The translations under genes were made by a program, and so were the position numbers. Shown one piece after another: positions 17,755 through 26,659 of a stretch of 64,000 nucleotides of DNA. The notes under the pieces were generated by a model. That model was not told the DNA's origin, made no database searches, and worked only from the letters and a program-made list of their open reading frames with translations. This DNA is from Candidatus Nitronauta litoralis (GTDB lineage Bacteria > Nitrospinota > Nitrospinia > Nitrospinales > Nitrospinaceae). Numbering within the stretch: position 1 is the first letter of the stretch; every line of letters begins with the position of its first letter. The DNA lies in contig CP048685.1 of NCBI GenBank assembly GCA_015698285.1, forward strand, positions 434,001-498,000, given 5' to 3'.

Positions 17755-18520
17755 TATTTCAAAATTCCTTTATTAAGCCGGTGATAGCACCCCCGGCCTT
17801 CCTGGTGGATTTATTACACCAGGGGTTCGATTTCATGTTACAGCGAATACCCGGCAACATGCTGATTGATTTCCCAAAACACAGAAGCAGTCCCCATTAA
17901 GAGAACCACACCGGCCAATTTCCAACCTCTGGTAGAGAGCTTTGCATAAGCGCTTCCTGGATGGAAACAATTAAGGAGCCCGCATTTCCCTTTGACAAGC
18001 TCAGGATAAACACCGTGAAGAATCTCGCCTTTGCTTTTGATCTTCGAGTTCTGCAAAGGACTCCCTCTATTAGACGCCCTCAAAAATTCACCGCGACTCA
18101 AGTGAATAGTGGTTTCCCAGGAAAATCTGGCCTGCTGTTGGATTAGATGCATCTGCACCCTAATTTTCTTCTGGAGTTTGCATTATAACCGTTAAATTTG
18201 CCACCCAAAGCAAAATGAACCACCGATGGAAACCACAAACCCTTTATTTTTATTTGTGTATCGTAAACACACAGGATGCAAGGAAACCGCACCCGACCTA
18301 CTGATTACAAATATTCAATTCAGGTTTTTGCTTTAGTTCCAGATTCTTCCTAAATCATTTATATTGTTCAGCTTTTGGAATCTCACCATTTCTCTATAGT
18401 TCCGGGAAATGATGGGAGATATTGAAGATTTCCAGGCAGGATTACACACGAATTACACCCAAAGATGGAGCTTCTTCCCCCAAAAAACAAATCAAAGTGG
18501 GTGCATCTAAGAAGAGAGGC
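17755..18520. other. gene-poor region containing an interspersed repeat
   Basis: No gene can be supported. A 106-codon minus-strand frame (17838-18158) has a hydrophobic C-terminal segment, but its middle is encoded by the interspersed repeat at 17989-18038 (reading YPELVKG), so it is probably chance or the debris of a small membrane-protein gene. Confidence 0.5.
17989..18038 (-). repeat. interspersed GCTCAGGATAAAC-type repeat, copy 1
   Basis: The segment TTGACAAGCTCAGGATAAAC followed by GAATCTCGCCTTTGC is matched, in the opposite orientation, by 57435-57480 (GCAAAGACGAGATTC, then GTTTATCCTGAAC). The same family of intergenic repeats is common in metagenomic genomes. It carries no gene. Confidence 0.7.
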
Positions 18521-18657
18521 GACAAAAAAGAAAACCAGGATGCGCATCAACCAGCTCCGGCCTGTTTAAAAGAAAATAACTTCCAGTAGACAAGTCTATT
18601 GGGAGCAAAGGATTCGTTCGTCCATTGACACGGAGCCTGCTAATGGGTGATCCCTTT
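18521..18657. repeat. left copy of an inverted repeat pair (~135 bp)
   Basis: The 36 bases at 18615-18650 are the exact reverse complement of 21582-21617. Weaker matches extend leftward through CTCCGGCCTG and CAGGATGCG to about 18521. It ends nine bases from the stop of the hypothetical gene at 18666. It may be a small non-autonomous mobile element. Confidence 0.75.
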
Positions 18658-18665
18658 GCTTTACA

Positions 18666-19028
18666 TTATTTATAGAAAACAGATTTTATAATTTTTCCGG
18701 TCTTAATATCAATTTCGCATTCATAGGAACAAAATGAATACGCAATCAAAGAAAATGTCCAAGGAGACAATGTATTTCTTTTTTTCTTGATTTTATAATA
18801 AACATCCGCTTTTTTTGAAGTCGGCAATTCTGCCACCCACAATTGTTTACCCTCTAAATTGTAACCAAATAAGTTTTTAAACTGCTCTTCTTTTCCTAAA
18901 TTTTCATTTGGGTCCAATAAAACTACAATTACATTTTTAACAATAAGAGCCTGCCTGACTTTGTATTCACATTCAATTCTTAATTCTCCATTAGAAACGG
19001 TATTTCCCTCTAAACTAACTCTTGTCAT
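18666..19028 (-). CDS. hypothetical cytoplasmic protein
   Basis: 120 residues, no signal peptide or membrane segment. The sequence alternates short beta strands (QALIVKNVIVVLLDP, YNLEGKQLWVAELP, CEIDIKTGKIIKSVFYK). This layout occurs in small stand-alone proteins of unknown role, some of which behave like immunity proteins, but no family can be named with confidence. Codon use looks protein-coding. It lies between the left inverted repeat and a 200-base gap before the TPR-FGE gene. The weak ribosome binding site upstream (AAAAGG) fits the ATG at 19026-19028. Confidence 0.65.
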   Translation of the reverse strand: MTRVSLEGNTVSNGELRIECEYKVRQALIVKNVIVVLLDPNENLGKEEQFKNLFGYNLEGKQLWVAELPTSKKADVYYKIKKKRNTLSPWTFSLIAYSFCSYECEIDIKTGKIIKSVFYK

Positions 19029-19228
19029 CGAAAAGGTATCCCTTTGCCAAAAAAGTTATCATCAATCCGATCAATAAGCTGGAATTGCACTTATGGGTTG
19101 AATTCGCGATTTTGATGAATGGTAGGTTGGCCCTAACCGCCTAACCCAAAGCAATAGAGATTCCTGGACCTTAATACCTCCTCCTTAATTATCAAAATTT
19201 AAGATAAAATCCTAATACAACAAATGGA

Positions 19229-20539
19229 TTAGTTTTTGATGGGAAGGTCAGCAGCGCAACGGAAGCCAGTGCCGTCTAGACGATAGTCCGTTTCAAATCC
19301 TTTGCGCCAGGCCGGACGCAGGCTGTTCGAGTCTGTTTGCCAGGCTCCGCCTCTAAAGGTTTTTTGAACTCCTCCTCCACGTCGTTCAGAAGGGTCAGAG
19401 CGCTCAGGCCCCTGAGGGTTGTCTTTTGGACTATTCTTGTAGTATGCAATCTCGAACCAATCTGACACCCATTCATTAACATTGCCGGCCATATCATGGA
19501 GTCCAACCGGATTGGCCGGGAAGGAACCTATCGGAGCTGTGTATTCGAATCCATCCGAACTATCTTTAAAACGAAGGTTGCGGGAACAGGAACTGTCACA
19601 AAAATTTGATCTTGAGGCATCGAATTCGTTGCCCCAGTAATATTCTGTATCTGTTCCGCCACGGGCGGCATATTCCCATTCTGCTTCTGTCGGCAGACGT
19701 TTACCGGTTTTTTTGCAGTATTCGTCTGCTTCGTGCCAGGTAGCCATTTCAACTGGCCGATCGGCACCTTTAAACCGGGAAGGATTGTGCCCCATTACCG
19801 CCTGAAAATCAGCCTGGTTCACTTCAAACTTATCCATTTTAAATGGTTTCAAACAGACCTCATGGACGGGCATTTCAGATTTTGCATAATTATTGCTTCC
19901 CATCTTGAAACAGCCGCCCTTAAGCCTCACCATTTCCACAGGACCTTTTGTTTTGGCTTTGCTAATTAATATATTTTCAACTTTGGCATGCAGTTCCTGC
20001 ACATAAGCATAGACTCTGGTAGGAACCCCTTTATATTGAATTTTGGTAGACTCGTGTGGAACCAGGAGCATTTGTCCAGTTTTAAGATTGAAGAGGCGGT
20101 AATAACTATTAGATTTAGAAGCCTTGCCATCCATTAATTTCTTTTCTTTATTTATCTGGCTGTCAGCAATGACGACTTTTTCATCAACAATTTCTGCTTC
20201 GAACGGTTCCGCCCCCCCCTCCACCGTAACCATTACTTTATTTCGCTTAATCACTTCTTTGGCTAAAATACGATCCACCAATTTCTGGGTTTCTTTGTAT
20301 TTTTTCAGTTGAAACTTGACCTCAGCCAAAGAACGCAGGACCCGCCAGTTTTCAGGATCCATTTCCAGGGCTTTGGCGTAGTGTTTTTCCGCCTCCTGAA
20401 TTTCTCCTTGGGCCAATTTAAAGTCACCTTTAAGAGTTTCATCTATCACGCTTGCAACCCCTAAAACCGGGTACATAAAAATGCTGAATATAAAAAGAAA
20501 AAGTATATTTTTAAAGAATGAAAAAGAAATGCCCATCAT
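19229..20539 (-). CDS. secreted TPR plus FGE-like domain protein
   Basis: The start is ATG 20539, with AGGAG eight bases upstream; the frame is open eight codons further. A signal peptide (MYPVLGVAS region) leads into two TPR-like helical repeats (KGDFKLAQGEIQEAEKHYAK and NWRVLRSLAEVKFQLKKY), a middle region with a beta-rich MVTVEGGAEPFEAEIVDEKV segment, and a C-terminal FGE fold (MVRLKGGCFKMGSN, MDKFEVNQADF, KRLPTEAEWEYAARGG, GLHDMAGNVNEWVSDW, FRGGAW, GTGFRCA). The catalytic Cys pair of true FGE is not evident. It is likely a periplasmic or surface-exposed scaffold. It lies inside the region bracketed by the ~135-bp inverted repeats. Confidence 0.85.
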   Translation of the reverse strand: MMGISFSFFKNILFLFIFSIFMYPVLGVASVIDETLKGDFKLAQGEIQEAEKHYAKALEMDPENWRVLRSLAEVKFQLKKYKETQKLVDRILAKEVIKRNKVMVTVEGGAEPFEAEIVDEKVVIADSQINKEKKLMDGKASKSNSYYRLFNLKTGQMLLVPHESTKIQYKGVPTRVYAYVQELHAKVENILISKAKTKGPVEMVRLKGGCFKMGSNNYAKSEMPVHEVCLKPFKMDKFEVNQADFQAVMGHNPSRFKGADRPVEMATWHEADEYCKKTGKRLPTEAEWEYAARGGTDTEYYWGNEFDASRSNFCDSSCSRNLRFKDSSDGFEYTAPIGSFPANPVGLHDMAGNVNEWVSDWFEIAYYKNSPKDNPQGPERSDPSERRGGGVQKTFRGGAWQTDSNSLRPAWRKGFETDYRLDGTGFRCAADLPIKN

Positions 20540-20563
20540 TATCCGGCTCCTATGATCTTCCAT

Positions 20564-21388
20564 TTATTCTATTCCTTGGGTCAGGTTATTTTGTGTAGCC
20601 CACTTAATTGAGGGCCGAATCGGCATTCAGCTCTTTTAGAATAACACCCAGTGTTTCCTCAAGCTACTTAGCCACAAGAGTAAAATGCTAATTAAGAACC
20701 ACGCCCTCTTTTCGCGCGGCCAACTCTTGCGCCCAAAAACACGTCAAGTAAACATGGGTTCCTGCATTATCCAACGGTCCAGGCTTGCGACCTGGCAATT
20801 TTATCTTTTCCATCAATTTTCCGGCGGCCCGGTAGAACGCATTTTCGAATACTCGAGCCTTTGTATTTCCGGTTGTATTGCTCAAATGCTAAGGATTCCG
20901 AAAGAGCCAAAATTTCTCCAAAAAGTTTTCAGAAAATACCAAATCAGAGCACCCGCCAAAATAACAGCAACCCGTGCCACATAATTGGACATTTCTACTC
21001 ATAGAAGCCTCATGGGCGGCGAAATAATGTTACTAAGAGAAATTCAGGAATATGTATTTCGCATCCTATAAATTGTTCACACTACCAAGCTTTTCCATAT
21101 TTCCGTAACACGTTTAAAAAACTCAACGGCTCCTCTATTCAGGCTGTAAAGGCACTGACTCTCAGAACAAGAAGCCTCTAACTTTAAATCCAGTCTCCTG
21201 AAAAAGAAGGGCCGGGGTGTAAGGAAGGAACCACCTCGGCCACTTGAGACCTGGACGACCAAACTCAATCTCTAAGTTTTATTTTTTCAAAGTGACTAGC
21301 AAAATAGTACTATAAAAACAATATCAATATAAATCGATAATATTTATTAAAACGTTTGATTTAAATAAACTGAGAAAGCGTTCCAATT
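20564..21388. other. intergenic region, no gene recognised
   Basis: About 825 bases upstream of the TPR-FGE gene. Overlapping open frames of 60-100 codons on both strands (for example 20685-20984) lack ribosome binding sites and family features. The region before 21388 is strongly AT-rich and may hold the promoter of the LysR remnant. Confidence 0.4.
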
Positions 21389-21592
21389 ATGAACTGGATA
21401 AACTAACATCACCTATATTGTTTTTGGGTTACAGCAAAAGAAGGAAGTATTAAGGGTGCTGCAAAGAAGCTCGGAATCGGCCAAACGGCCATCAGATCTA
21501 AAATTAAAACTCTAGAAGAAATCTTGGAACAAAACCTATTTGAAAAGAAAATAGAGCCCTCGCCCTCACAGAGTAAAAGGGTCACCCATTAG
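21389..21592 (+). pseudogene. LysR-family (NhaR-like) regulator remnant
   Basis: Reading from the ATG at 21389 gives M-N-W-I-N-stop-H-H-L-Y-C-F-W-V, then a clear LysR winged-helix segment: GSIKGAAKKLGIGQTAIRSK and KTLEEILEQNLFEKK. LysR proteins of the NhaR branch begin with an N-W-x-N-Y-H-H-L pattern, so the TAA at 21404-21406 replaces an expected Tyr codon. Homology stops after the DNA-binding domain, and the frame ends at 21592 inside the right-hand inverted repeat. The gene is thus both nonsense-mutated and cut off, with roughly 230 C-terminal residues missing. Confidence 0.8.
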
Positions 21593-21716
21593 CAGGCTCC
21601 GTGTCAATGGACGAACGTGTCCCTATTCTCCAGATGTAAATTCTATAAGAAGTTAAAATTCAGTTTATCAGGCCGGAGTTGATGTTACGCATCCTGATTT
21701 TCGTACGGGTTGATAT
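21582..21716. repeat. right copy of the inverted repeat pair
   Basis: Bases 21582-21617 are the exact reverse complement of 18615-18650. Further matching blocks are CAGGCCGGAG (21669-21678) and CGCATCCTG with TTTTC (about 21689-21702). The repeat begins exactly where LysR homology stops. Confidence 0.75.
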
Positions 21717-22066
21717 CGTTCCTTTAAATAACGACTCATCTTCATAAAATCCCGCAGTATAAGGTCAATCTAAACAGGAAACTCTACTTTAAACCGTCCA
21801 GTTTTTGGGAAGAAGGTCAATCAGCAACAAAGACCTGGGTCACTATAAACTCCAATCACCAAAAACAACCCTCTGTTCCAGTCATGACCCCAAAAAATAT
21901 CTAAAACTGGAAAAAACTTCTTTCAAAAAATAACCCTGGCTCTAGTCAAAAATATACATAAGGGTGTTATGTTATTATTGTTTGATTTTCAGTGTTTTGG
22001 CCTGTCTTTTCCTGGTGTTTTTGGGTGGCCCTTCAGGTCTGTTAATACTTCAACAAAGGCGATTCA
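21717..22066. other. upstream region of glgC, nothing else recognised
   Basis: 350 AT-rich bases with no supported gene. It should contain the glgC promoter; I could not pick a convincing -35/-10 pair. Confidence 0.4.
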
Positions 22067-23290
22067 ATGAAAATAATGGGAATGATTCTGGCCGGTGGGG
22101 AAGGAAGGCGGCTGTACCCTTTGACAGCAGAGCGCGCCAAACCGGCAGTCCCTTTTGGTGGAAAATACCGAATCATCGACTTTGTCCTGAGTAATTTCAT
22201 CAATTCGGGAATTTATTCCATATTTGTCCTGACCCAGTTCAAATCCCAGTCCCTCACCGAACATATTCAGGAAGGTTTCCAGTTCGGAACCCTTTTACCC
22301 AATCATTTTATTCTGCCTGTTCCGGCTCAAATGCGTACGGGTGATAGTTGGTACCGGGGCACTGCCGATGCTATCCACCAAAATATCAACCTGATTGAGG
22401 ATCGTGACTTTGATCTTGTTTGCGTTTTCGGTGCAGACCATATTTACAAAATGGACATCCGGCAGATGGTCTCCTTCCACAAAAGGAATGGAGCAAGGGT
22501 TACGGTTTCGGCAATCCCTGTCCCACTCGAAAAGGCAACGGAATTCGGGGTCATTCAGGTAGACGAAAAAAGCCGAATCGTTGGGTTTCAGGAAAAACCG
22601 AAAGACCCCATCCCCATTCCTGGAAGACCTGACACAGCTTATGCCTCAATGGGCAACTATATTTTTGACAAGGAGTTTCTTCTGGAGGTCCTGCACAAGG
22701 ACGCAGAGGACCCAACCTCTTCACATGATTTTGGCAAAGACATTCTGCCATCACTCTACGAAAGTCAACCGCTTTATGCCTACGATTTTGCGCAAAACCG
22801 GGTCCCGGGCATTACTGAAGAAGAAATCGGATACTGGCGGGACGTGGGCACCATCCAGAGTTTCTGGGAAGCCAATATGGATTTGAGAAATGTGAAACCC
22901 ATTTTCAACCTGTACAACCGTAAATGGCCTATCAAAACCGTGTCTCTCGGATTACCCCCGGCAAAATTTGTATTTAATCAAGACGGGCGACGAGGACAGG
23001 CCATCAACAGCCTGGTCGGCGAAGGCAGCATCATCAGCGGCGGTATAGTTCAGGACTCCACTTTAGGACGAGGCGTGTTTGTCGATACGGGGGCCGCGGT
23101 TATCAACTCCCTGATCATGGATCGTGTTGTGATTCATCCGGGATGCAAAATCAACCTGGCCATCATTGATAAAGATGTTGTGGTACCACCCAACACAACC
23201 ATCGGCTACAATCTTGAAGAGGATAAAAAACGTTTTTACGTTGACGAAAGTTCCAATATCATCGTTATTTCCAAGGGCCACCAAATCTAG
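22067..23290 (+). CDS. glgC: glucose-1-phosphate adenylyltransferase (ADP-glucose pyrophosphorylase)
   Basis: 407 residues. The N-terminal nucleotidyltransferase domain has MILAGGEGRRLYPLTAERAKPAVPFGGKYRIIDF, with the GGEGxRL and PAVPFGGKYR motifs for ATP and allosteric effectors. It is followed by GTADAI, FGADHIYKMD and GFQEKP, then a C-terminal left-handed beta-helix (GEGSIISGGIVQDSTLGRGVFV). It makes ADP-glucose for glycogen synthesis in the cytoplasm. The start ATG has AAAGG nearby. It has no glg neighbours here; the next gene is a wall-recycling enzyme. Confidence 0.96.
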   Translation: MKIMGMILAGGEGRRLYPLTAERAKPAVPFGGKYRIIDFVLSNFINSGIYSIFVLTQFKSQSLTEHIQEGFQFGTLLPNHFILPVPAQMRTGDSWYRGTADAIHQNINLIEDRDFDLVCVFGADHIYKMDIRQMVSFHKRNGARVTVSAIPVPLEKATEFGVIQVDEKSRIVGFQEKPKDPIPIPGRPDTAYASMGNYIFDKEFLLEVLHKDAEDPTSSHDFGKDILPSLYESQPLYAYDFAQNRVPGITEEEIGYWRDVGTIQSFWEANMDLRNVKPIFNLYNRKWPIKTVSLGLPPAKFVFNQDGRRGQAINSLVGEGSIISGGIVQDSTLGRGVFVDTGAAVINSLIMDRVVIHPGCKINLAIIDKDVVVPPNTTIGYNLEEDKKRFYVDESSNIIVISKGHQI

Positions 23291-23348
23291 TGAGAGACTT
23301 GTATCAAAGCTGAAAAGCCGTAACAAATAATCGGAAACGTTTTTAGAT

Positions 23349-23364
23349 CGCAATTCGAATTGCG
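23349..23364. terminator. perfect palindrome after glgC
   Basis: CGCAATTCGAATTGCG is a perfect 16-bp palindrome, flanked by GGAAAC on the left and GTTTCC on the right, which could extend the hairpin. It lies 60 bases past the glgC stop. No T-run follows, so it is at best a weak terminator or RNA-stabilising hairpin. Confidence 0.35.
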
Positions 23365-23438
23365 CTCCTGTTTCCAACCGCCTCAATCTTCGCAACAATA
23401 AACCGACAGAATACTCCTTATAAAAGGTCTATTTTATT

Positions 23439-24635
23439 GTGCCTCAAGTTAAAACCGGACTGGAACAACTCCTGGCCCGCCCCGATCAATACCTGAAGAA
23501 CAAACGGTTTGGTTTGCTCGCAAACCAGACCAGTGTCACCCCAGACCTGACCCCATCCACCAGGCTCCTTTACGATCTGCCCATTGGGGAACTTGTGAAG
23601 TTGTTCGCTCCCGAACACGGTTTTTACGGTGTGGCCCAGGATATGGAGCACGTTACCCACGAGACTGATCCGGCCACCGGCTTATCCATATTCAGTTTGT
23701 ACGGGGAAGATGAAGGATCTCTGACCCCTGATGCGGCCTTGTTCGATGGGCTGGATGCGGTGATCTACGATATTCAGGATATCGGTTCGCGCTATTACAC
23801 TTTCGTCTACACTCTGGCCAACTGCATGCAAACCGCAGGCAAAGCCGGTGTAGAAGTGATCGTGCTCGATAGACCAAACCCGATCAACGGAATCCAACTG
23901 GAAGGCAATATCGTGCAGGATGGATTTTTCTCGTTTGTCGGGCAATACCCGCTCCTCACACGTCACGGCATGACAGCAGGAGAACTCGCAGTCATGTTCC
24001 GGGACCATTTTAAAATTGATTGCGAATTGACCATTCTGCAGATGGAAGGCTGGCAACGCAGCATGTGGTTCGATGAAACAGGATTGCCGTGGGTCTTCCC
24101 TTCCCCCAACATGCCGACCCTGGATACGGCCACAGTTTACCCCGGCATGTGCCTCTTTGAAGGTACGCTGTTATCCGAGGGACGCGGCACCACCAAACCC
24201 TTTGAACAAATCGGGGCACCGGGTATTGATGGATTTACCCTGGCGGAAACCCTGAACAAGGTTGACCTTCCGGGAATCAAATTCCAACCTTGCAAATTCA
24301 AACCAAAATTTCAGAAACATGGCGGACTTGTTTGCAGTGGCGTTTTTCTCCACGTCACAGATCGCAATAAATTTCAACCCTGGGTCACCGGATTGGTGAT
24401 GATCGAAACGTTCGCCCGCCTGTTCCCTGAAGAATTTAAATGGCGGACGGAACGATATGAATATGTAACCGACCGGCCTGCAATCGATCTTCTTTACGGC
24501 AATTCCGGGTTCCGCGAATGGATCGATAACGGGCAGCCTCTTGATTCCAATCCAAACCAGCACGATGAAGCCGAAATCAAAATTTTCAAGGATCATCGTG
24601 AGCAGTCACTCCTATACCAGGTAGTACGCCCTTAA
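23439..24635 (+). CDS. namZ: DUF1343 exo-beta-N-acetylmuramidase (NamZ-like)
   Basis: 398 residues from a GTG start. The family signature is clear: KRFGLLANQTSVTPD, LFAPEHGFYGVAQDMEHV, SIFSLYGEDE, VIYDIQDIGSRYYTFVYTLA, VEVIVLDRPNPING and LLSEGRGTTKPFEQIGAP. DUF1343 proteins cut terminal N-acetylmuramic acid from peptidoglycan fragments. Many are exported, but here no signal peptide is present at the N-terminus, so the protein appears cytoplasmic or the true start is missed. Cytoplasmic use would point to recycling of wall sugars. Confidence 0.9.
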   Translation: MPQVKTGLEQLLARPDQYLKNKRFGLLANQTSVTPDLTPSTRLLYDLPIGELVKLFAPEHGFYGVAQDMEHVTHETDPATGLSIFSLYGEDEGSLTPDAALFDGLDAVIYDIQDIGSRYYTFVYTLANCMQTAGKAGVEVIVLDRPNPINGIQLEGNIVQDGFFSFVGQYPLLTRHGMTAGELAVMFRDHFKIDCELTILQMEGWQRSMWFDETGLPWVFPSPNMPTLDTATVYPGMCLFEGTLLSEGRGTTKPFEQIGAPGIDGFTLAETLNKVDLPGIKFQPCKFKPKFQKHGGLVCSGVFLHVTDRNKFQPWVTGLVMIETFARLFPEEFKWRTERYEYVTDRPAIDLLYGNSGFREWIDNGQPLDSNPNQHDEAEIKIFKDHREQSLLYQVVRP

Positions 24636-24765
24636 AACTATCTACCTCCCCCCCCCCAGAACTTTAAAAAGAAACTTCATTAACGGAATGATAGAATATC
24701 GACCGTGCATTTAATATTTTGATTTCGATTCGGCCCAGTATTTTTTCCCAGTTTGAGATTTGAAA

Positions 24766-25914
24766 ATGAAAGAGTGCCCCTACTGCAGAGAAGAAGTAAA
24801 AGACACCGCTATCAAGTGTCGGTATTGCCAGTCCATGCTTCTTCCAGATCTGGCACCACCCAAAGAAAAAGAAGACGATGATCGCAATGTCACTTATATC
24901 GTAGACCGCGGACTTCTCAGGTTCGGCAAATTCGCAGCAGCGGTCCTCGCTATTTTTATTCTGGTGGGTGCCTTTTTCTTTGGAATTGATATCAAACAAA
25001 CCGTCAAAGAGTTAAAAGAATCAAAAACTGATCTATTGGAAGCGAAGGCAAACCTGGCGTCAGCTCAAACCGATATAAATAAATCAAAAGAAGCATTGGT
25101 CAATGCTCGCGATGAAGTCGCGCTGTTAAAACAGGATGTAAGTGGTCTACTGGAAGAGGCGAGAGACGACCTGGAAGCCATTGCAAAAAACCGGGCAGAA
25201 TCTGACAAACATATTGATTCAATTCGTAATCTTAACCCAGATGAAAAAAGTCGATACGAAAGTGTAAAAGCCAGGGGTGCTAAAGGAGTCCGGACCGGGT
25301 CCAAGGCCGGTAACCTTTGGGAGCCGGGAGCTACAATTAAAATCGGGTTCATAGGAGGAAACGAGCGTCTTCATAAAAAAGTGCAAGAAATCGCTGTAGA
25401 ATGGACAAAATATGCCAACCTGAATTTCGAATTTGTACAATCGGACGATGCTCAAATACGAATAGGATTTAAAAAAAATATGGGATCCTGGTCCTACGTA
25501 GGAACCCAAAGCCTGGCCGTTTCGAAGGACTCTCCAACCATGAACCTGGGATGGCTTACTCCCGGAGCCACCATCACACCGAAAGACAGACAACTGATCC
25601 TCTCTGAATTCGGCCACGCACTGGGTCTGATCAATGAGCACCAAAACCCGAATGCAAACATTCCCTGGGATAAAGAAAAAGTGTATGAGGTCTATTCCAA
25701 ACCTCCCAACAATTGGTCCCGCCAACAAATCGATATGAATTTTTTTCGTACCACACCAGTTGAGAGTTTGCCTGACTACAGGGAATTTGATCCAAATTCA
25801 ATTATGGGCTTCAACTTTCCAAAAACCTTTTTCAAGGGCGACTTTGAAATGAAACAAGGAAAGACCCTTTCAGAAAGCGACAAGGCCTTTATTGCAAAAC
25901 TTTACCCTCGCTAA
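24766..25914 (+). CDS. zinc-ribbon, membrane-anchored, degenerate metzincin
   Basis: 382 residues from the ATG at 24766. A zinc ribbon with C4-x2-C7 and C18-x2-C21 is followed by a transmembrane helix (about 46-70), a long coiled coil (about 72-165) and a C-terminal domain (about 190-382) clearly homologous to the metzincin at 27296 (matching IRIGFKK-GSWSYVGTQ, EHQNP, PPNNWSRQQI and DPNSIMGF). The zinc site is destroyed: HExxHxxGxxH reads S280-E-F-G-H284-A-L-G-L-I-N290. The first and third His are therefore Ser and Asn, and the SIMHY Met-turn reads SIMGF. It is probably a non-catalytic membrane protein that binds a partner or substrate. Genomic pairing with the intact homologue suggests a regulator or decoy role (inference). 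Confidence 0.88.
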   Translation: MKECPYCREEVKDTAIKCRYCQSMLLPDLAPPKEKEDDDRNVTYIVDRGLLRFGKFAAAVLAIFILVGAFFFGIDIKQTVKELKESKTDLLEAKANLASAQTDINKSKEALVNARDEVALLKQDVSGLLEEARDDLEAIAKNRAESDKHIDSIRNLNPDEKSRYESVKARGAKGVRTGSKAGNLWEPGATIKIGFIGGNERLHKKVQEIAVEWTKYANLNFEFVQSDDAQIRIGFKKNMGSWSYVGTQSLAVSKDSPTMNLGWLTPGATITPKDRQLILSEFGHALGLINEHQNPNANIPWDKEKVYEVYSKPPNNWSRQQIDMNFFRTTPVESLPDYREFDPNSIMGFNFPKTFFKGDFEMKQGKTLSESDKAFIAKLYPR

Positions 25915-26004
25915 ATCCCAAAACCAGAACCAATTCAAACATTAACAAGCTTGCAGTTGTTCTTAATATCCCCAAAGTATTTACCCGCTCTCCCTAAACT
26001 TCAA

Positions 26005-26538
26005 TCAATCATCGTCGTCATGATCATGGTCGTGGTCTCCATGCTCACCGGCAGGTTTCACACCACTCTTAAGTTCGGCCCATCTTTCCGGTGAAAGGTG
26101 AGCATTCGCTGCACCGTATTCATAAACCAGTTCACCACCGGTATGTCCGGCATTGCCTAACGGGATCAAAGCCAGGGTTGCGACGATGCTGAAGATCAAT
26201 TGAAACTTTCGTGCCTTTTTTCCGCGGCAACCTGCCAAAGCTCCAACAAACAAAATACCTGCAATCCAGGGAATCGCTTCTCCTGCTTCCTCATGGTGTT
26301 CGATAACATCTTCCGCTACAATTTTTTCAACTTTTTCTTCATCCACTTCTCCCAACTGAACCGTGACAATCGCCAGCAAGGTGTACAGGAAGGCCATACC
26401 GACCACCACGCGCCAGCCTTTATCTTCAACCCAGTTTTTTTTGATCGCATACCACAAGCCAAATCCAAAAACAGGAACGGCAAAGCCCACTGCGATCGCA
26501 AAATGTACGGTGATTGGATGGAAGGGTAAATCAAACAT
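26005..26538 (-). CDS. DUF2231 integral membrane protein
   Basis: 177 residues from the ATG at 26538, which has AGGAG at the right distance. The DUF2231 opening FDLPFHPITVHFAIA is followed by four hydrophobic segments (about 10-30, 40-60, 85-105, 110-130), GNAGHTGGELVYEYG, and a C-terminal His/Asp tail (HGDHDHDHDDDD) that may bind metal. DUF2231 proteins are predicted heme- or redox-related membrane proteins, sometimes linked to cytochromes; function is not established. It is convergent with the degenerate metzincin gene. Confidence 0.85.
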   Translation of the reverse strand: MFDLPFHPITVHFAIAVGFAVPVFGFGLWYAIKKNWVEDKGWRVVVGMAFLYTLLAIVTVQLGEVDEEKVEKIVAEDVIEHHEEAGEAIPWIAGILFVGALAGCRGKKARKFQLIFSIVATLALIPLGNAGHTGGELVYEYGAANAHLSPERWAELKSGVKPAGEHGDHDHDHDDDD

Positions 26539-26659
26539 GGTAATCTCCTGGTTCAGGTTGTTTTCCCCAAAGTCACCCATTATTGTTTAAAAGAACATCC
26601 GGGCTTTGACCTATATTATAAGTCTTTATTTATAGTGGTTTACAATTGGTATAGGGGTT

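Noticed and set aside
17838-18158. Possible 106-residue small membrane protein on the minus strand
   Set aside because: Its middle is encoded by an interspersed repeat, it has no ribosome binding site, and only the last 30 residues look membrane-like.
20685-20984. Overlapping open frames on both strands upstream of the TPR-FGE gene
   Set aside because: No ribosome binding site, no family pattern, and both strands open over the same bases.
24648-24657. Run of ten C as a possible phase-variation tract
   Set aside because: It is about 108 bases ahead of the 24766 start codon, outside any gene or clear promoter spacer; no evidence that length changes matter.
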